From Ancylostoma caninum (lineage: Eukaryota > Nematoda > Chromadorea > Rhabditida > Ancylostomatidae), in contig JBAJFG010000362.1 of the NCBI GenBank assembly GCA_037903475.1, forward strand, positions 2,046,001 through 2,110,000: a stretch of 64,000 bases of DNA, in the 5' to 3' direction. The first letter of the stretch is position 1, and each line of letters opens with the position of its first letter. A program made the translations under genes and the position numbers. Shown piece by piece: positions 27,242 to 39,600 of the stretch. The notes below the pieces were generated by a model. The model had not been told where the DNA came from and made no database searches. It saw only the letters and a program-made list of their open reading frames with translations.

Positions 27242-30240
27242 CTTCTGTCACGGCACTAGCGATACTGTTTTTCATCACATCCTGCTTCGTACAAACGTGA
27301 TGATTTAAATATCTTCAATAAATATAGTGTTACCAATCATTCCAGCATTTCCTGACTTGTCTGTGGAAATCCGATTGCTCGTCACCTCCCATTTTAGTTT
27401 TTCATTCTGTTAATCAATTAATATTTAACGAGCATTACATATACCATTATGCACCGCATAATGGTAACATATACCATTATGCGGCACATGACCGAAAATT
27501 ATGGGGCTAACCCTGGTAATGAACCTCTCAATAAGGGAGGTACTCCATCAGCATGAAGCCCAAAACTGTAGGTATTACGCAGAAAGAACTCACTGAAAGA
27601 GCGTCGATATAGTGCAGTGCCTTACTGAGAAGATGAAAATAATACCTATGTGTTCTGATGTGGGGAAGTACTAAGTGGGAGTGCCCATAGCTCGATTGAA
27701 AAACCAGATCTACGCATATACGTTGATTTGAAGGCCTTCAGCTTTTCGAATTTAATCCATCACTGACAAAATTGTCGACCAGTGCGGTGAACGAGAGACG
27801 CACCCAAATGTGAGCTTAACTATATGTTCGAAAAAAGGAAATCGTTTAGATAAAACTTCGGAATGGTTAGTAGCGGATTCGCCTGTTCTGCCTAAGCTTA
27901 AGGCTCATGAGGCAAAGGAAAACATTGTGCAACAAAATGAAAATGTCCTATTTTTGCTTTGTATCAGCTGGGTGATACAAAAGAACAGAATGAGGCCGTT
28001 ATAGAGAGAATGGATGCGGATTACAGAACTAGCAGTGGAGTGGTGGCACGTCCAAAGAGTGTATGCATACATGAGGGAAATTTATAGTTTTTGCGTGAAA
28101 ATACCCTTTCATTTTCGATTTCTTTGTTGGCTAGGAACTTTTAAGTATGTGGTCATTGATACAGATTAGAAGAATGGTAATGTAGTGAATCAATTTCCCT
28201 TCATTTCTTGTATTTTAAACAAACTCAGAGACTGAAGTAGTAGGTCCTTTTTTAGATCCTCGTTTTTGTTAGAAACACAACTACTGTCTTTGACAGAAAT
28301 GACACCTCAGAGCGTGAATGTCTCTAGGTCACAGTTGATCAGTTTTTGTCAATGCGTTGAATGTAGAAATAATTACGAAATTGAACAGCGGAATTATTGC
28401 TTTGAAAATTGCCACGAAATACAGATTCCAAAATTATGCTATCAAAATAAACCAATGTAACCTAGTATTGCAAAGTTCATATCGAAGAATTCCACCTATC
28501 GCATCACAGCTGATTTTCAGCCTTGCGCTCCAATCGCCTGTGACGATTTGGACAGATATCGCTGATAGTGATATGTGCTAGAAACACCTAATCACCTTGA
28601 ATTATGACGCCCTGTCGATGTGTTCTCATGAGATAGCAGAGATCAGTGTGTCAGAACAAAGCTACATGGATGATATCTACGCATGACTTCTAACAAATGG
28701 ATTTTTTAAATAACAGTGACAAGATGACAATTCTTTGTATCAGTCAGAATCATTTGATCAAACACATATGATGTGATCACCAGCAAGCAGCTTTCCTCTA
28801 GAAAAGAGAAAGGCCTCTAGAAAACTAAACAATGGCCTTGAAGATAACAAGAGCTTGAAGCTCAACTGAGTTTTGAATAGATTTAAGAGACATTATTTTA
28901 TATTTGTTAAATGGGTCATATTCGAAGGGATACTTTCTAAGTGAGCTAATTTCCTTCGAATTGTTTAAACCGAACGAAGTATGGGAACAAATGGTATAAG
29001 CTAGCCGTCAAAGGTTCTGCCTCGCCAATCCTGATAATTTGTAGGAAATGTAAAGGAAGTTTGTCAATTTCCCATACCTTAAACCTGAAACAAGGTATAG
29101 ATTCGTAAGTTCCACAGCGATGAAGGAGCTACGTATACCCGTCTGAGCAGAAGTGAAAAAAAAAGTTGTACTAGTGCATCACGTGAAGCAGGTTGCTGCT
29201 ATACATTTGACATATTAAATAACCACGATATTGCCCATGATTTTTCAGAATTGACTATACTTGTAGTCTGCGTATTGTATACATGTGATTTCCAGTTCTT
29301 TGGTAGTGAAATAAGAAATAAATAATGAACCCGTAGAAAACATTTGACCTGCTGACGTTGAGCCTTTCTTCCTACATGCAGATACATTAGCATATTTTAG
29401 TGTGGAAAGGAGCCCTTCTCGAATGAAGAAAATTTTCTTGAACCATCTTATTCTGATGGGGACTGAGATATTTCGGGTTTGTTCTATGCTTGAGGCTACC
29501 GTAGTGTCTTGAAGGTATTACCCGTCCTTGAGGTGCCTATCCTTTCAACACATCCTTGTCTGGAATCTCGGCGTGATTAGTTTGCCTAGGTTCAAGCAGG
29601 ATTACATACGTTAAAAAAATTCATTTAATTCATTGGTTGAGATGGATAAGGGTCGCATGCATCATAGAGATTACCTCAGGTGAACTTGTTGACACCACAC
29701 TAATTTACCCAACGTTAACACAGGCATCATCACATGCACTCTGAATTATCTCAACGATGCATCCAGACCTGGGCCAATCAAGAGCGTTGTGGTTTTTGGG
29801 AGCCCCAAACGCTGTAAGGTAGCTATGCTCCTTATTCACAGCATTTTTCATTGAATAGAAGGAATACACCTGTATCGTTTCTGATAATCATTCGAATGAC
29901 TTTGTTTACTTGTGGTAGGCAATCTGAATCGTAGTGATCCCGGATAAAGGGAAAATAAAGAACAGAGGAACTGAAAAATGTTGAGTGAAAATCACAGAAG
30001 TTAGTTAAAACAGCCGCACAAAGAGACTTCTTTGGTGGTTATCAGGCCTGAGAAGGCCCGATAATTTGGCCCGTTCCCAAATCCGAGAGTAATCAGGGTG
30101 CGACCGAGAACTGTGTAAGCGATCAGCTCAACCCGATCCACCTGGTCTCTTCGCTTAATAGCGATATGATCGCGGCTAATCTCAAGCTGCATAGATTATC
30201 ATCGTTGGCACCGTAGCAGGTTTTCGGAAACCCAAGCATC
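27242..30240. other. No gene recognised
   Basis: AT-rich sequence with a short palindrome at 27443-27465 (accattatgc...gcataatggt) and its partial repeat nearby. No ORF here has convincing splice context. The 63-codon minus ORF ending at 30001 is near the start of the next gene but has no supporting signals. Confidence 0.45.
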
Positions 30241-30247
30241 TATAAAA
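30241..30247 (+). promoter_or_regulatory. TATA box of His/Tyr-rich peptide gene
   Basis: TATAAAA, 61 bases upstream of the ATG at 30308; a suitable distance for a short leader. Confidence 0.6.
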
Positions 30248-30307
30248 CGCTGACGGCATCGCGGTAAAATTCGCAGTGCGCTTCTCTGCCTCGTGTCCTC
30301 CACTACG

Positions 30308-31533
30308 ATGCTCTCGAAACGTACTGTGATTATTCTGGCCGTGTTGGTGCTTATAGCTGAGGCGTGTCATCCGGGTAAACATAAGCACAAGGGAAAGTGC
30401 AAGAGTGGAGGTGAGTTGTGACGTTTTCAAGATTCTTCTTACTTTCATGAACATGGCATTCTAGGACTTATAACTTATATTTTAGACAAGATCAATCAAT
30501 AGGCATTTTTTGTGCGCAAAGTACTCCAAAAATTCCAAAGCCTCTTTTGCTTATCATTCATTCTTGCTGTACAGAAGAAACGTAGTGTGAACACGGTGTA
30601 ATACATCCTATGTTGCTAAAACATACGAGATTGCACCAAAGGACGTCGGGGACCAATTCTCGCATGAGGTTTCTCATCGCAACAGCCAACAGAACAGTTA
30701 TAGTCTGTTTCATACACGACGGTAGTTGAGTTTTCGAAATTTTGAGACTTTCGAGACTGATTTTCTCACCACCCTCTCCAAATGCCGCGTACTTTTCCGC
30801 ACTTTTCTCCCTGGCACTTATCCAACTATCGTCTCCACTGGAAGAGACTGTAACCGTGCTCGCGACGGGGAATCCTTTAGCGAGATCACCTACGATTTAA
30901 GTTTTTGTTAACAAAAGCAACAATACCTTCTTTAAGGCCATGAGTTTCTCAAAAAAAATTATCAAGCGAGAACTGTTGCATATATACATTGCATAAGCCT
31001 GGGAGCAAGTACATTGGATATTTTTGGTGTAAAGCGTTCCTCCACTCATGAAAAGTCTTTTCGTCCAAGTTTAAGGCTGACATGGACCGTTTCAGTAGAT
31101 TTTGTTCCGTCTTTTAACGTTACAAATCTGTCATTCCTTCACATTGGGTGGGGGGGGGGGGGAGGATAAAGATGGAGACCTATGTACACTAGCCTATAAT
31201 ACCTGAATTGCCCGAATACCAGGACTTGCCCAACTACCGGAAACCCGAATTAAACTCTGAAAAAATATAAATAATGAAGCGAATGTGAAAAATAAACTCA
31301 CCCTTGACGAATTTCTTGCAATCTTAGGAAGCCATGAAAGTGGCGAGGACTGCGAAGAGTACTACTACTATTACGATGAGTACGATCATGATCATCACCA
31401 TCATCACCCCAAGGACCACAAGCATAAACATCATGGAGGGAAATCTGGGGAGAGTAAGTTGTTGTTCATGAGCAGTATGAAGCATCGACAGTTCTCTATT
31501 ACGTAAATTTTACTTCCAGAACACAAAGGATGA
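30308..31533 (+). CDS. Secreted His/Tyr/Lys-rich small peptide (80 aa, three exons)
   Basis: Exons 30308-30410, 31328-31453 and 31520-31533. The donors are GAG|GTGAGT and AGA|GTAAGT, and the acceptors end CTTAG and TTCCAG; all junctions are phase 1, and the frame closes on TGA. Residues 1-19 form a signal peptide (MLSKRTVIILAVLVLIAEA). The mature part starts Cys-His-Pro-Gly and has a Lys/His cluster (GKHKHKGKCK), an acidic block with YYYYY, then DHDHHHHHPKDHKHKHHGGK. There are three Cys residues (20, 31, 43). The His density suggests metal binding or an antimicrobial or structural secreted peptide; no known family is recognised. AATAAA is at 31603-31608. Intron 1 (917 bp) holds a G13 run. Confidence 0.75.
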
Positions 31534-31675
31534 AGAATTTCTTAATCAAGAAGATCCACAGCTAAATGCTAAATTATTCACAGCTTAATTATCGAATGAT
31601 AGAATAAAATTCACTAATTCAGTTGTTGTGTCCACAAAATATGTAATATTTATTAAAACCGCCCTATAATAGGAG

Positions 31676-31839
31676 TTATTCGACAAAATCTTTGTTTCGA
31701 ATGAGTTCTTCTATCATTTTTGCATGCCAATGGGCGTAAGAGACAGCGTGAAGAATTGGATGGAACGGTGTGAGGAAGTTCTGCTCTTCGGTACCAGCAT
31801 CATTTTCGAGTGGCTTTTGGGTGACTTCAGTAATGCCTT
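31676..31839 (-). CDS. Terminal exon of an unidentified minus-strand gene
   Basis: After a TTCCAG acceptor the frame runs 53 codons to TAA. It begins [20 protein letters not shown] and later has [20 protein letters not shown] and LIRNKDFVE. The composition is clearly protein-like (no runs, balanced charge, aromatic residues). AATAAA on minus at 31649-31654 follows 22 bases later. The gene converges on the His/Tyr-rich peptide gene, with the two poly(A) signals about 45 bp apart. The upstream exon may be the one at 32094-32394 or another; the link is not proven. Confidence 0.5.
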
Positions 31840-32093
31840 CTGGAACAGCGCACAGTCATTATTCTGCTGAAAACTCAAAGAAAATAAAACCTGAAGCCAA
31901 TAAGGTCCATTTAGGCAAATACTATGGGAAATCTTCGGAGAATTAAAAAAGGAATATGTAATGAATAAAATGCACCAGCATAAATGGAGGTTACTATGAT
32001 GTTGCATACTGCTGCATAAGTTTCACAAGAACTAGACATTAAGTATGCTTCTGTCCCTGAGCCTCATTCGTATTCAGTTAACTGAACTAGACA

Positions 32094-32394
32094 TTATTTG
32101 TACATGATCGTGCGATGCTGGTCGTTGCTCATTTTAAAAATCTTGCCGTAGTCATGACTCCACGCAACCAGTGTAGAGGAACTGTGGAGTGTTCCATCGA
32201 AAAAGGCAGCTCGGACGAGTTGAGCTGCCTGACAAACTAACAAGTCATCGCTAGTCCGCTGCATCCTTTCCAGGTACAGCGCTTCACACCCTTTATAGAA
32301 CAATTTATAGTGGCTGCATCCATCTAATGTGACGTGTGGAGAAGTTGGCGATAGTCGCCGTGGGCTCAGGTGGTGCAGAATTTTCATGGGGCTA
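32094..32394 (-). CDS. Protein-like exon, unidentified
   Basis: The frame opens at a TTTTCAG acceptor (ending 32395) and runs 99 codons to TAA; an ATG lies a few codons in. It includes GCSHYKLFYKGCEALYLERM, QRTSDDLLVCQAAQLVRAAF and SSTLVAWSHDYGKIF. Four Cys residues and regular hydrophobic spacing suggest a folded domain. I do not recognise it. It may be the last exon of its own gene or an inner exon of the gene ending at 31676. Confidence 0.4.
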
Positions 32395-33110
32395 CTGAAA
32401 ACTATCACGAAGAAGGTGACCAGTCTACGTGCGTCCGTTCGTTTTCGCCTATGCTTTGCCAAAGGGAATGATCAAATGTCAAGGTGGAAACAATGGTAAA
32501 CATGGGCTGTGAAGGATACAAAGAAATTATTCCAGACGAGAGCATCCGACTATACGATGAAGGATAGGTTCGGACCAGGCATATGCAGAAGTAAAATTTT
32601 AAACCGCTTAAAACGTAAAACGGAAGCCCGAAAATGGGCGGAAAACGGAAGGCGTAAAACGGGAAACGGAAAAACCCGCACACCCCTGGTTCAGACGCAT
32701 TTCTGTCGTAGCCCAGACGCTGATGAGACGGACCTGTTGAGCTATTTGCTGCAGCCTGCGCGTTATTTTTATTCATGGCACTCTTGCAGTGTTAACCTAT
32801 CTTTATGGATATTACTCCACTTATGCATGCTTGCGTCCGACTGGCCCACACATATGATATAAATTGCCCAGTAAGCGTCATGAGTTCACAGGATTAGGTT
32901 CGTGCGTGCGTGCGTTAGACGTGGTATTCATACGCGGCAGATCTTTTCACGAGAAACGGTCAACTTGTCACGCACACCATCGATGAAAATCGCGGCCACT
33001 CCGAATGTTCGAGGCTCCACAAACGCTTGCTGGGCTGCGTTAGAAGTGCGTTACGGCCTACCGACTACTTCAAACCACAATGTAAAAAGCAAAATTAATT
33101 TTAAAGAAGC

Positions 33111-33251
33111 CGATGTAAAATTATCGTACCCGGCTTAAACCTGGACCTTACATGGGCAATTCAGGTTAAATCCGTGATTTATGCACGGATTTAACGTGAA
33201 ACGCCTGTATAAGGCTTAGGTTTAGGCCGAGTTGCGACAATTTTACATCTT
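33111..33251. repeat. 140-bp palindromic MITE
   Basis: The outer ends gatgtaaaatt and aattttacatc, the inner blocks ggcttaaacct/aggtttaggcc and the perfect core gttaaatccgtg/cacggatttaac all pair around a centre near 33178. Confidence 0.8.
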
Positions 33252-35073
33252 GAAATTGCCTAAATTACAATTACCGGGTGAAACTTGAAAACTGGTGCCC
33301 AAATTCTGAGGGGCATCCTAGGGGGTAATTTTCATCTCAGCTGCTTAAGCAAAAGTGCTCTAGCTCCAATGTGCTAAACATGCTTGAGAAAAAAGTCAGG
33401 ACCACATGTTAGGCTCCGTCCGCTGGCGAATTTTTTGAAGTGACGTAGTGTTAAAAATATTAGTAAAGCCCACCTATCGGATCTATAAGACGAACGGGTT
33501 GATAGCGTGAGTAAGTGATAGGGTGAGTCTGAAAAAATTTCCAAAAATTAAGACCAAAAATCAAAGCACAAACACCCTCGCGTACAAACCTCAGTCGTGA
33601 CCAATTTCATTTTAACTTTGGGATCAAAAAGACAAGCGTTATCTTTAAGCGGTTTGCTTTTGTTGGATATTCTGAAGAAGAGCTACAACAATGACGGAAA
33701 AGAATAAAATCGATGGCTATTTTTCAAACCTGCAGTAGCAGTGCGACGTCCTCATAATGGACGTATCACTTGACGTTCGTGACGGTACTATAACTGGTGA
33801 TGGCGGTCTAAATATTCGAGTAATCGAACATGTCAGGGCAAAATACGGTTGAACTTACTTCTCTCCACCTTCGCTACCTATTTGTGGTGCCTGAAAAAGT
33901 CAACTACTTAAATGATGGGTAAATTAAATCATTAGGTAAAAATGTGTACCGAGTGAGGCTAGTATTAGCCTTACCTGGAACAGTTGAGTTAGCGGTTGAA
34001 TTACCCATGGACCGTGGACTTCGAGTTACCCATGGACCGTGGATTAAGTTAAAATTTAAGCTCTGTGAGCATTTTTCTAGAGGCACTAGAACTACAACTA
34101 CACAAGTGCACACGAAAACTGGCCCCTGGTGCCACGCTTCGTCTTTTTGAAGAGATATGTGTTCTGTAGCACCACGTCTTTGACTTTCTGTGCTTGAAGA
34201 ATCTCTACACCAAAAAAAAAAGAAAAACTACCACTGTGAGAGAACTAGTCCCTAACACTTTCTAAATAATACGTAGGAGTACTACACGCTCTGGTTCACT
34301 TTGCTATTATCAATGGAAAACAGTTGCTATGATGAATAGAATAAGGTAAGAATTTTCGCCGGATACACGCTACTGCGACTGGGGACCTATTCGCGCGTAA
34401 AAAATCACGCGTTTATAAACCAGGAAGGATTTCAAGCAGTGTCAAAATTATCCACACGAGTGCGCTGCTATCAATGTGAAACCACAGTCATGGAGATCCG
34501 GTAAGAAATTACAGATAAAGCTTGATATGGCTGAGGACCAGTTCTCTCTCAGACAGCCACATGCCAATAGTCCTAGAACACTCACGTTGAATCAAAGTTT
34601 TTTATATGTTTGCACTACTACCAATACAATACAAGTTACGATGGTCAGAAAATAGGTCATGCGAGCGGTACACGAACAAATATTACTGGGGACCAGTTCT
34701 CATCTGAACGACTACTTGCAGTTTTTTTTTCAAGCCACTCGTCTGTGTAGATTTCCGTACACTTGGTAAATTCCTCTCAGCCTCCTATATTCTAATTTCA
34801 GGCTAGCACAAACTTCCGACATTTCTGTGCTTCCCTGCCCCCTCTCAAGTCACTGCGTTCTTTCCTATAGTTGATCAGGTTTGAAATTACTCATTGGAGA
34901 AACGGTAATCTTGGTAGACGATGCCGTTATTGTTCTCGCCCCATTAAAATCAGATACAGCTATAGTAAAAAAAACGGCTACTACGTCCTAATTTTTCTTG
35001 TATTTGAATATTTGAATAGGCACGAACTCGGTAGCGTGCTAGTTGTCCGCTTTTCTGTCACTTTTACTACCAT
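33252..35073. other. No gene recognised
   Basis: Non-coding. Holds a short tandem repeat with acccatggaccgtgg twice (34001-34050) and an A-rich run. No supported ORF. Confidence 0.45.
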
Positions 35074-35332
35074 CTACTCTGGTAACTGTGCAGCACGAAC
35101 GCAGCCCGAACGGCGTAATGCTCTGAGTAGAAACCCTAGCAGCAACGGTTTCCAGTTGTCGGCATCCTCCCCTCAATTGCTGCTCAAGTTTTCGTCCCTT
35201 TAGCAGCAATTGCTGAGGGATGGTAGCAATTGAGGGGAGAATAGCAGCAGCTAGGAACCGTTGCTGCTAGGGTTTCTACTCAAACCATTACGCCGTTCGT
35301 GCTGCGTTCGTGCTGCATAGTTATCAAAGTAG
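35074..35332. repeat. Palindromic MITE, gcagcacgaacgcag family (copy 2)
   Basis: The terminal inverted repeats ctactctggtaactgtgcag and cacgaacgcag have complements at 35300-35332. The interior ccctagcagcaacggtt pairs with aaccgttgctgctaggg. It lies 18 bp from the mariner relic. Confidence 0.9.
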
Positions 35333-35350
35333 TTATCATGATCTTTAGTA

Positions 35351-36623
35351 TTAGGTGCGTGCAAAAGTTCCGGGGCAGTTCCACCTAATTTTTCAAAACG
35401 TCATAACTTGACTCAAAGTCAGCAATTTTGATCAAAACAAAAAGCATTGGCAACCCCTTGATGTTGCCAGTATGGCGCAGGAAATATTTTTCCGGAAACT
35501 AAAAATTTGACAGGTTTACACCTGTAACAGTGGCACACGTCGTTTTCCAGTAGGCCCTGTTCATTAAATGTTTTACAGCGGAGGTAAAGCCATAGAAGGC
35601 TGAAATGGGGGTAGTCTGTTAGAGGCAGGTATAAGGAGTAATACAGGTTAGGCTAGAATTTCGGAGCACGAATGACCAATTATTTATACGGTTGACACTG
35701 CAATATGCTGGTGTGCGCTATCCCACAGCCGGAACAAACCACATGTTTCCTCCTGTGTCAGCCCCATTTTTAAGAGTTTTCCCGTGATTACTCTAGGGAA
35801 AAGAAACTACTATAGGGCGATTATTGTGCATTCATTAGAAAACAAATTCATTGCAGATGAGTCACGTTGCTGACCATGAAAGGTCAAAACTTTTTTAAAG
35901 AAGGTGGTGATGGTTCGGCCATTTTTTTTGGGTGGGTTGCAGGAGCCTGGACTTTGGGGTGAGCTCCACCTGTTGTCGTACCTGACCCATTCTCTATCAA
36001 CAATAGCAATTCTTCCATGAAACGAATTGTTAGAAAATCTGAAGGTCGAATATCTGCAGACTTGCCAGTGTGGACGTCAGTGCTCTTCGCTCAACTCACG
36101 AAAAATCCATCTACTCACCTTCCCCTTCTTACCGATTTTCTTCAAGTGACGAAACATTGTTGACTAAATTCCCCGTAATGTTTTGCGCACTTTGCACAAG
36201 GTCTGTTTCAACCTGCTCTTTCCTGATGCCTTTGCGATGACCAAATCTCTGACCAACTTGTGAAGCATTTTCCAGGCTCTCATCTCCGCTCAGAATTCCT
36301 AGGAACCTTCGAGCACCTGACGTTTCAGAGAACATACTCTCCATAAACGCATTATGATATGGGTCGCTTCTCCTGTTGATCGTCTAGATTTGATTTCATG
36401 CAGCGAAATTCCCCAAATTATTGCACAGCTCATAGCACTGTTTTTACACCCAAAACGGAGCAACGCTGTGACGTAGACCCGAGCCAAAAGTGAAATAGGT
36501 AGCAGATGTTTCAGGCTACCAGCATACATGAAAACCGTTGCAGGATATCGTAAACGCAAGGAGCAAAACGACGTTGAACGGTGAAATACCACCAACTGCC
36601 CCGGAACTTTTGCACGCACCTAA
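35351..36623 (-). mobile_element. mariner transposon relic (1273 bp)
   Basis: Inverted ends TTAGGTGCGTGCAAAAGTTC and CGGGGCAGTT at 35351-35380 have complements at 36594-36623. TA lies on both sides (35349-35350, 36624-36625). The length is that of a complete mariner. The minus strand carries a broken transposase: SGDESLEN near 36290, in place of the family SGDESLE box in the DNA-binding domain, and EWVRYDN near 35960, matching the catalytic-domain KWVLYDN block, where a preceding GDE would be expected. Stops and shifts between them show it is dead. Confidence 0.85.
36130..36311 (-). pseudogene. mariner transposase fragment (DNA-binding to linker part)
   Basis: Open on minus: RRFLGILSGDESLEN, then a Gly/Arg-rich linker-like part (in place of the family's GRP motif), then QVETDLVQSAQNITGNLVNN. 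This follows the usual order of the second helix-turn-helix of mariner transposase. A GTAAGA after it mimics a splice donor, but the element boundaries make an exon of a host gene unlikely. Confidence 0.7.
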
Positions 36624-36675
36624 TAAATGGGGAACCCGAACAGTTTGAACCACAAAGAGTTCGATCATTGCTTAC

Positions 36676-39600
36676 TTCTAGGAATGTTCGCAGCGATTCC
36701 CCCTTAATTCCTGTTTTCTCCACAGCATGGGGCACCACAGCTCCATCTTGCCGTGCGGTCAATTTCTGCTCCTCGACCTCCTTTACTGCTTCTGCCTCCT
36801 TTGCTGGCTGTGCTGGCCTGACAACTTCCGCCACCGGCGCCTTCGCAGTTTTCGTTGGTGACTTGTCTGTCACCGGCTTCTTCGGCCTTATCGGAGTTGA
36901 GTGAACTTTGATTTCTTCCTAAATAGAGGTGATTACGCTTTTAAATTTGTTATTTCTTTGAATATTTCAGGAGGAGCAAAAGTGCATCACTGGCCACCTT
37001 CGAGTTTTCCCGCGACGAAGACTTCTGTTTGGACTTCTGAAAAGGTCATAATAATATAATCGCTGAAAATCAGAGTAGAACATAAGGAGAATACCTTGCG
37101 CTCCTCTGGTGAACGAGCGGTTGGTTCCATTCCATCATCTCCCTACAAGTCTTTCAGTTAGACTTACAACGTCATGAATCTATTCAGCTGCACACAGAAC
37201 CCAGAAAGATCTCCATGGTTTGAGGAGAGGAAGTGGGTGGAGAAAACAAAATCCAGATAAAGAAACGAGGATATGCTTTGTGTTACTCAGGCACATGTAT
37301 GTATGTTCTTCCGCTTTTTCCTTTCTCCCTCTACTTTTTCAGGAGTTTCAAGACGAACTTTAACTGTCGAATAAAAAAAAATATCCACCACAATTTCAGC
37401 ACTGTCGAATAGAATTGCTGAATGAAGCTCGGAATTCTCGTCTTTCTGAAATGACCAGCGCAACAATGAGATGACTCTTATTGTTGGTGGGGTTGAACAT
37501 ATTTACATTTGTTACTACTCCTCATTTACATTTACACATACAACAGATTTACCTTTTCTGAGGGTTGCGGTGGTTGCTCATCTTCCGGATATTTCACCAC
37601 GAGCTGAACACACTATGAATAACTTGACAGATTTCACACTGATTTTTTTTATTCAGATATTATTCATAGATATGAATTTTGCTGAAGCGTGTGTTTGTTA
37701 GAGTAGTATTTGCGGAATTCACCTCTGCACTTTCTTCTTCAGCAGTCTTGGGCTTCTGGAATAAATACGTACTTACGTGAAATACTTCTAGAGGCTCAAG
37801 ATCCATTTTAGCAGTAGGCTCAATGCTAGATATTTCACGTGCTTGCTTGGTTCATAGTCATAGCAATGATTGTATTAATTGTGTGACCAATTTAAGTGTG
37901 TATGTGTAATCACATGAGTGAAGGGATGAAAAGTTGCAGCCTTCTCATATCAGGAAACTCCTTCCGGGGAAGTGAACAGATCAAAAACGTGCTACGAAAC
38001 TTCTCTTCCACTTGTGGAAGCGCTTACGGTGGAACGGTCAGAAAGTGTTTTTAGCATATTAGAAAGATCACAGAAATTGCGTACCGAGGTAACTCGTTCA
38101 CCTTCACTCTTCACCGGTTCCTTGGAATCTTGCTTCTGTAAATGGAAAACTCAGCTTGACCTGTACATAGATTTTACACTTACTAACGCAGATCCAGGCT
38201 TGTCTGTTTAACTAATCTTTCATAGAGCTCCAAGATGAGGTAGGTCCCGCCACGTCTTCATATTCCTTATCATGTTGGACGTGAGCCAAGCATTGCCACG
38301 TGGCGGGACTTAAGTCCCTCATCTTGGATCTCGCCCAGTATGCAAGATTAGTGGAACAGAGAGTGCAGGAGATTATCTATGCCGCGGTCCGTGCGGTTAC
38401 CACCTATCTTCGAACACTTGCCACCCGCACGGCCACGCTTGCCAGCACTCCACGCCATCATCTCTAATCTGCCCATCACTTTTCATCGTTATCTTCTTGG
38501 TGTCGAGTAATGATTTGACTGTGACGTAGGCAACTTGGCAGCTAACAGCTTACGTCCCAGCCCATTTACGGACATCTGATACCCAGTCTCATTCCTGACC
38601 AATTCCGCGGACGCGTGGAGTGGTCGTTCTTAACAATATCCGTATATGGTAACTTTGTAAGTCGATCCAATTGCTCAGTAGCGGATTTCGGCTCTCTCAA
38701 GACACGCAGTTCTATGCATTATCTGAAGATCTTTAATCTTTTTCTGATCCACTTGATGAAGGGCTACCAAGCCTAATGAGCAGAGAGTGTACAGATCACC
38801 TCAACCAGAACTCCTGCTGCAGTTCTTCTGGATGCATCGGAAGCGACGGTCTTTTTTAGAAGGTTCTTTAGATAGGGCGCTGTGATCAAATGTACAGTCT
38901 GTTCCCTGGAACGTACACTGCCACCCTCGCCCCAATCGAACAAAGCGGCGCGTGCGCGTTCAATTGGGGAGCGAAGGAATCGATCAGGGCGCGGGGAGAG
39001 GCTGATCGGGTGTTGCAGCTTCGCGCCCCAATTGAACGCGCACGCGCCGCTTTGTTCGATTGGGGCGAGGGTGGCAGTGTACGTTTCAGGGAACAGACTG
39101 TATTCTAATCATCTTTTAGTCATAGTGTTGTCTGCTGCTTGGATCTAGCCGGCCACTCTACTTGGCACTTTGAGTATTAGATGTCCCGCAACCGGCACAG
39201 CCACGCTGCCTCTCAATCCCCGCGAGCGTGGGGGGACTCGTCTTTCAGACAGACTGTATTTGATGAAGACTGTTGAGGTAGTTGTAGCGAAGAGATTGAG
39301 GATCCGCTGATATATCTAACGAGATACTAAGGTGGCACTCTGGCAAAGATGACGCCTGTGAATACTTACCATTGTTTAAAAAATCATAGAGATTTCCGTT
39401 GAAGGGATAATGACGGCATGATTAACTTTACCTTGGCTGTTGGGAGAGGAGAGAGTTTAACATTTTATTCGGATCGATTCCAGAAAACCAACAGCCCTCT
39501 GCTACATTAATTAATTAAACACGTATTGTTACTGCACACAAGTTAGAACGAAAAACTAAACATTATTTCGTTGCGAAAAAGAAAACAGAGTCTAGAAGGA

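Noticed and set aside
30001..30192. 63-codon minus ORF beside the His/Tyr-rich gene
   Set aside because: Protein-like composition but no splice, promoter or poly(A) signals; too short to trust.
36130..36311. Exon of the minus-strand modular gene
   Set aside because: Lies inside the mariner ends and carries transposase-like SGDESLEN; the GTAAGA after it is taken as coincidence.
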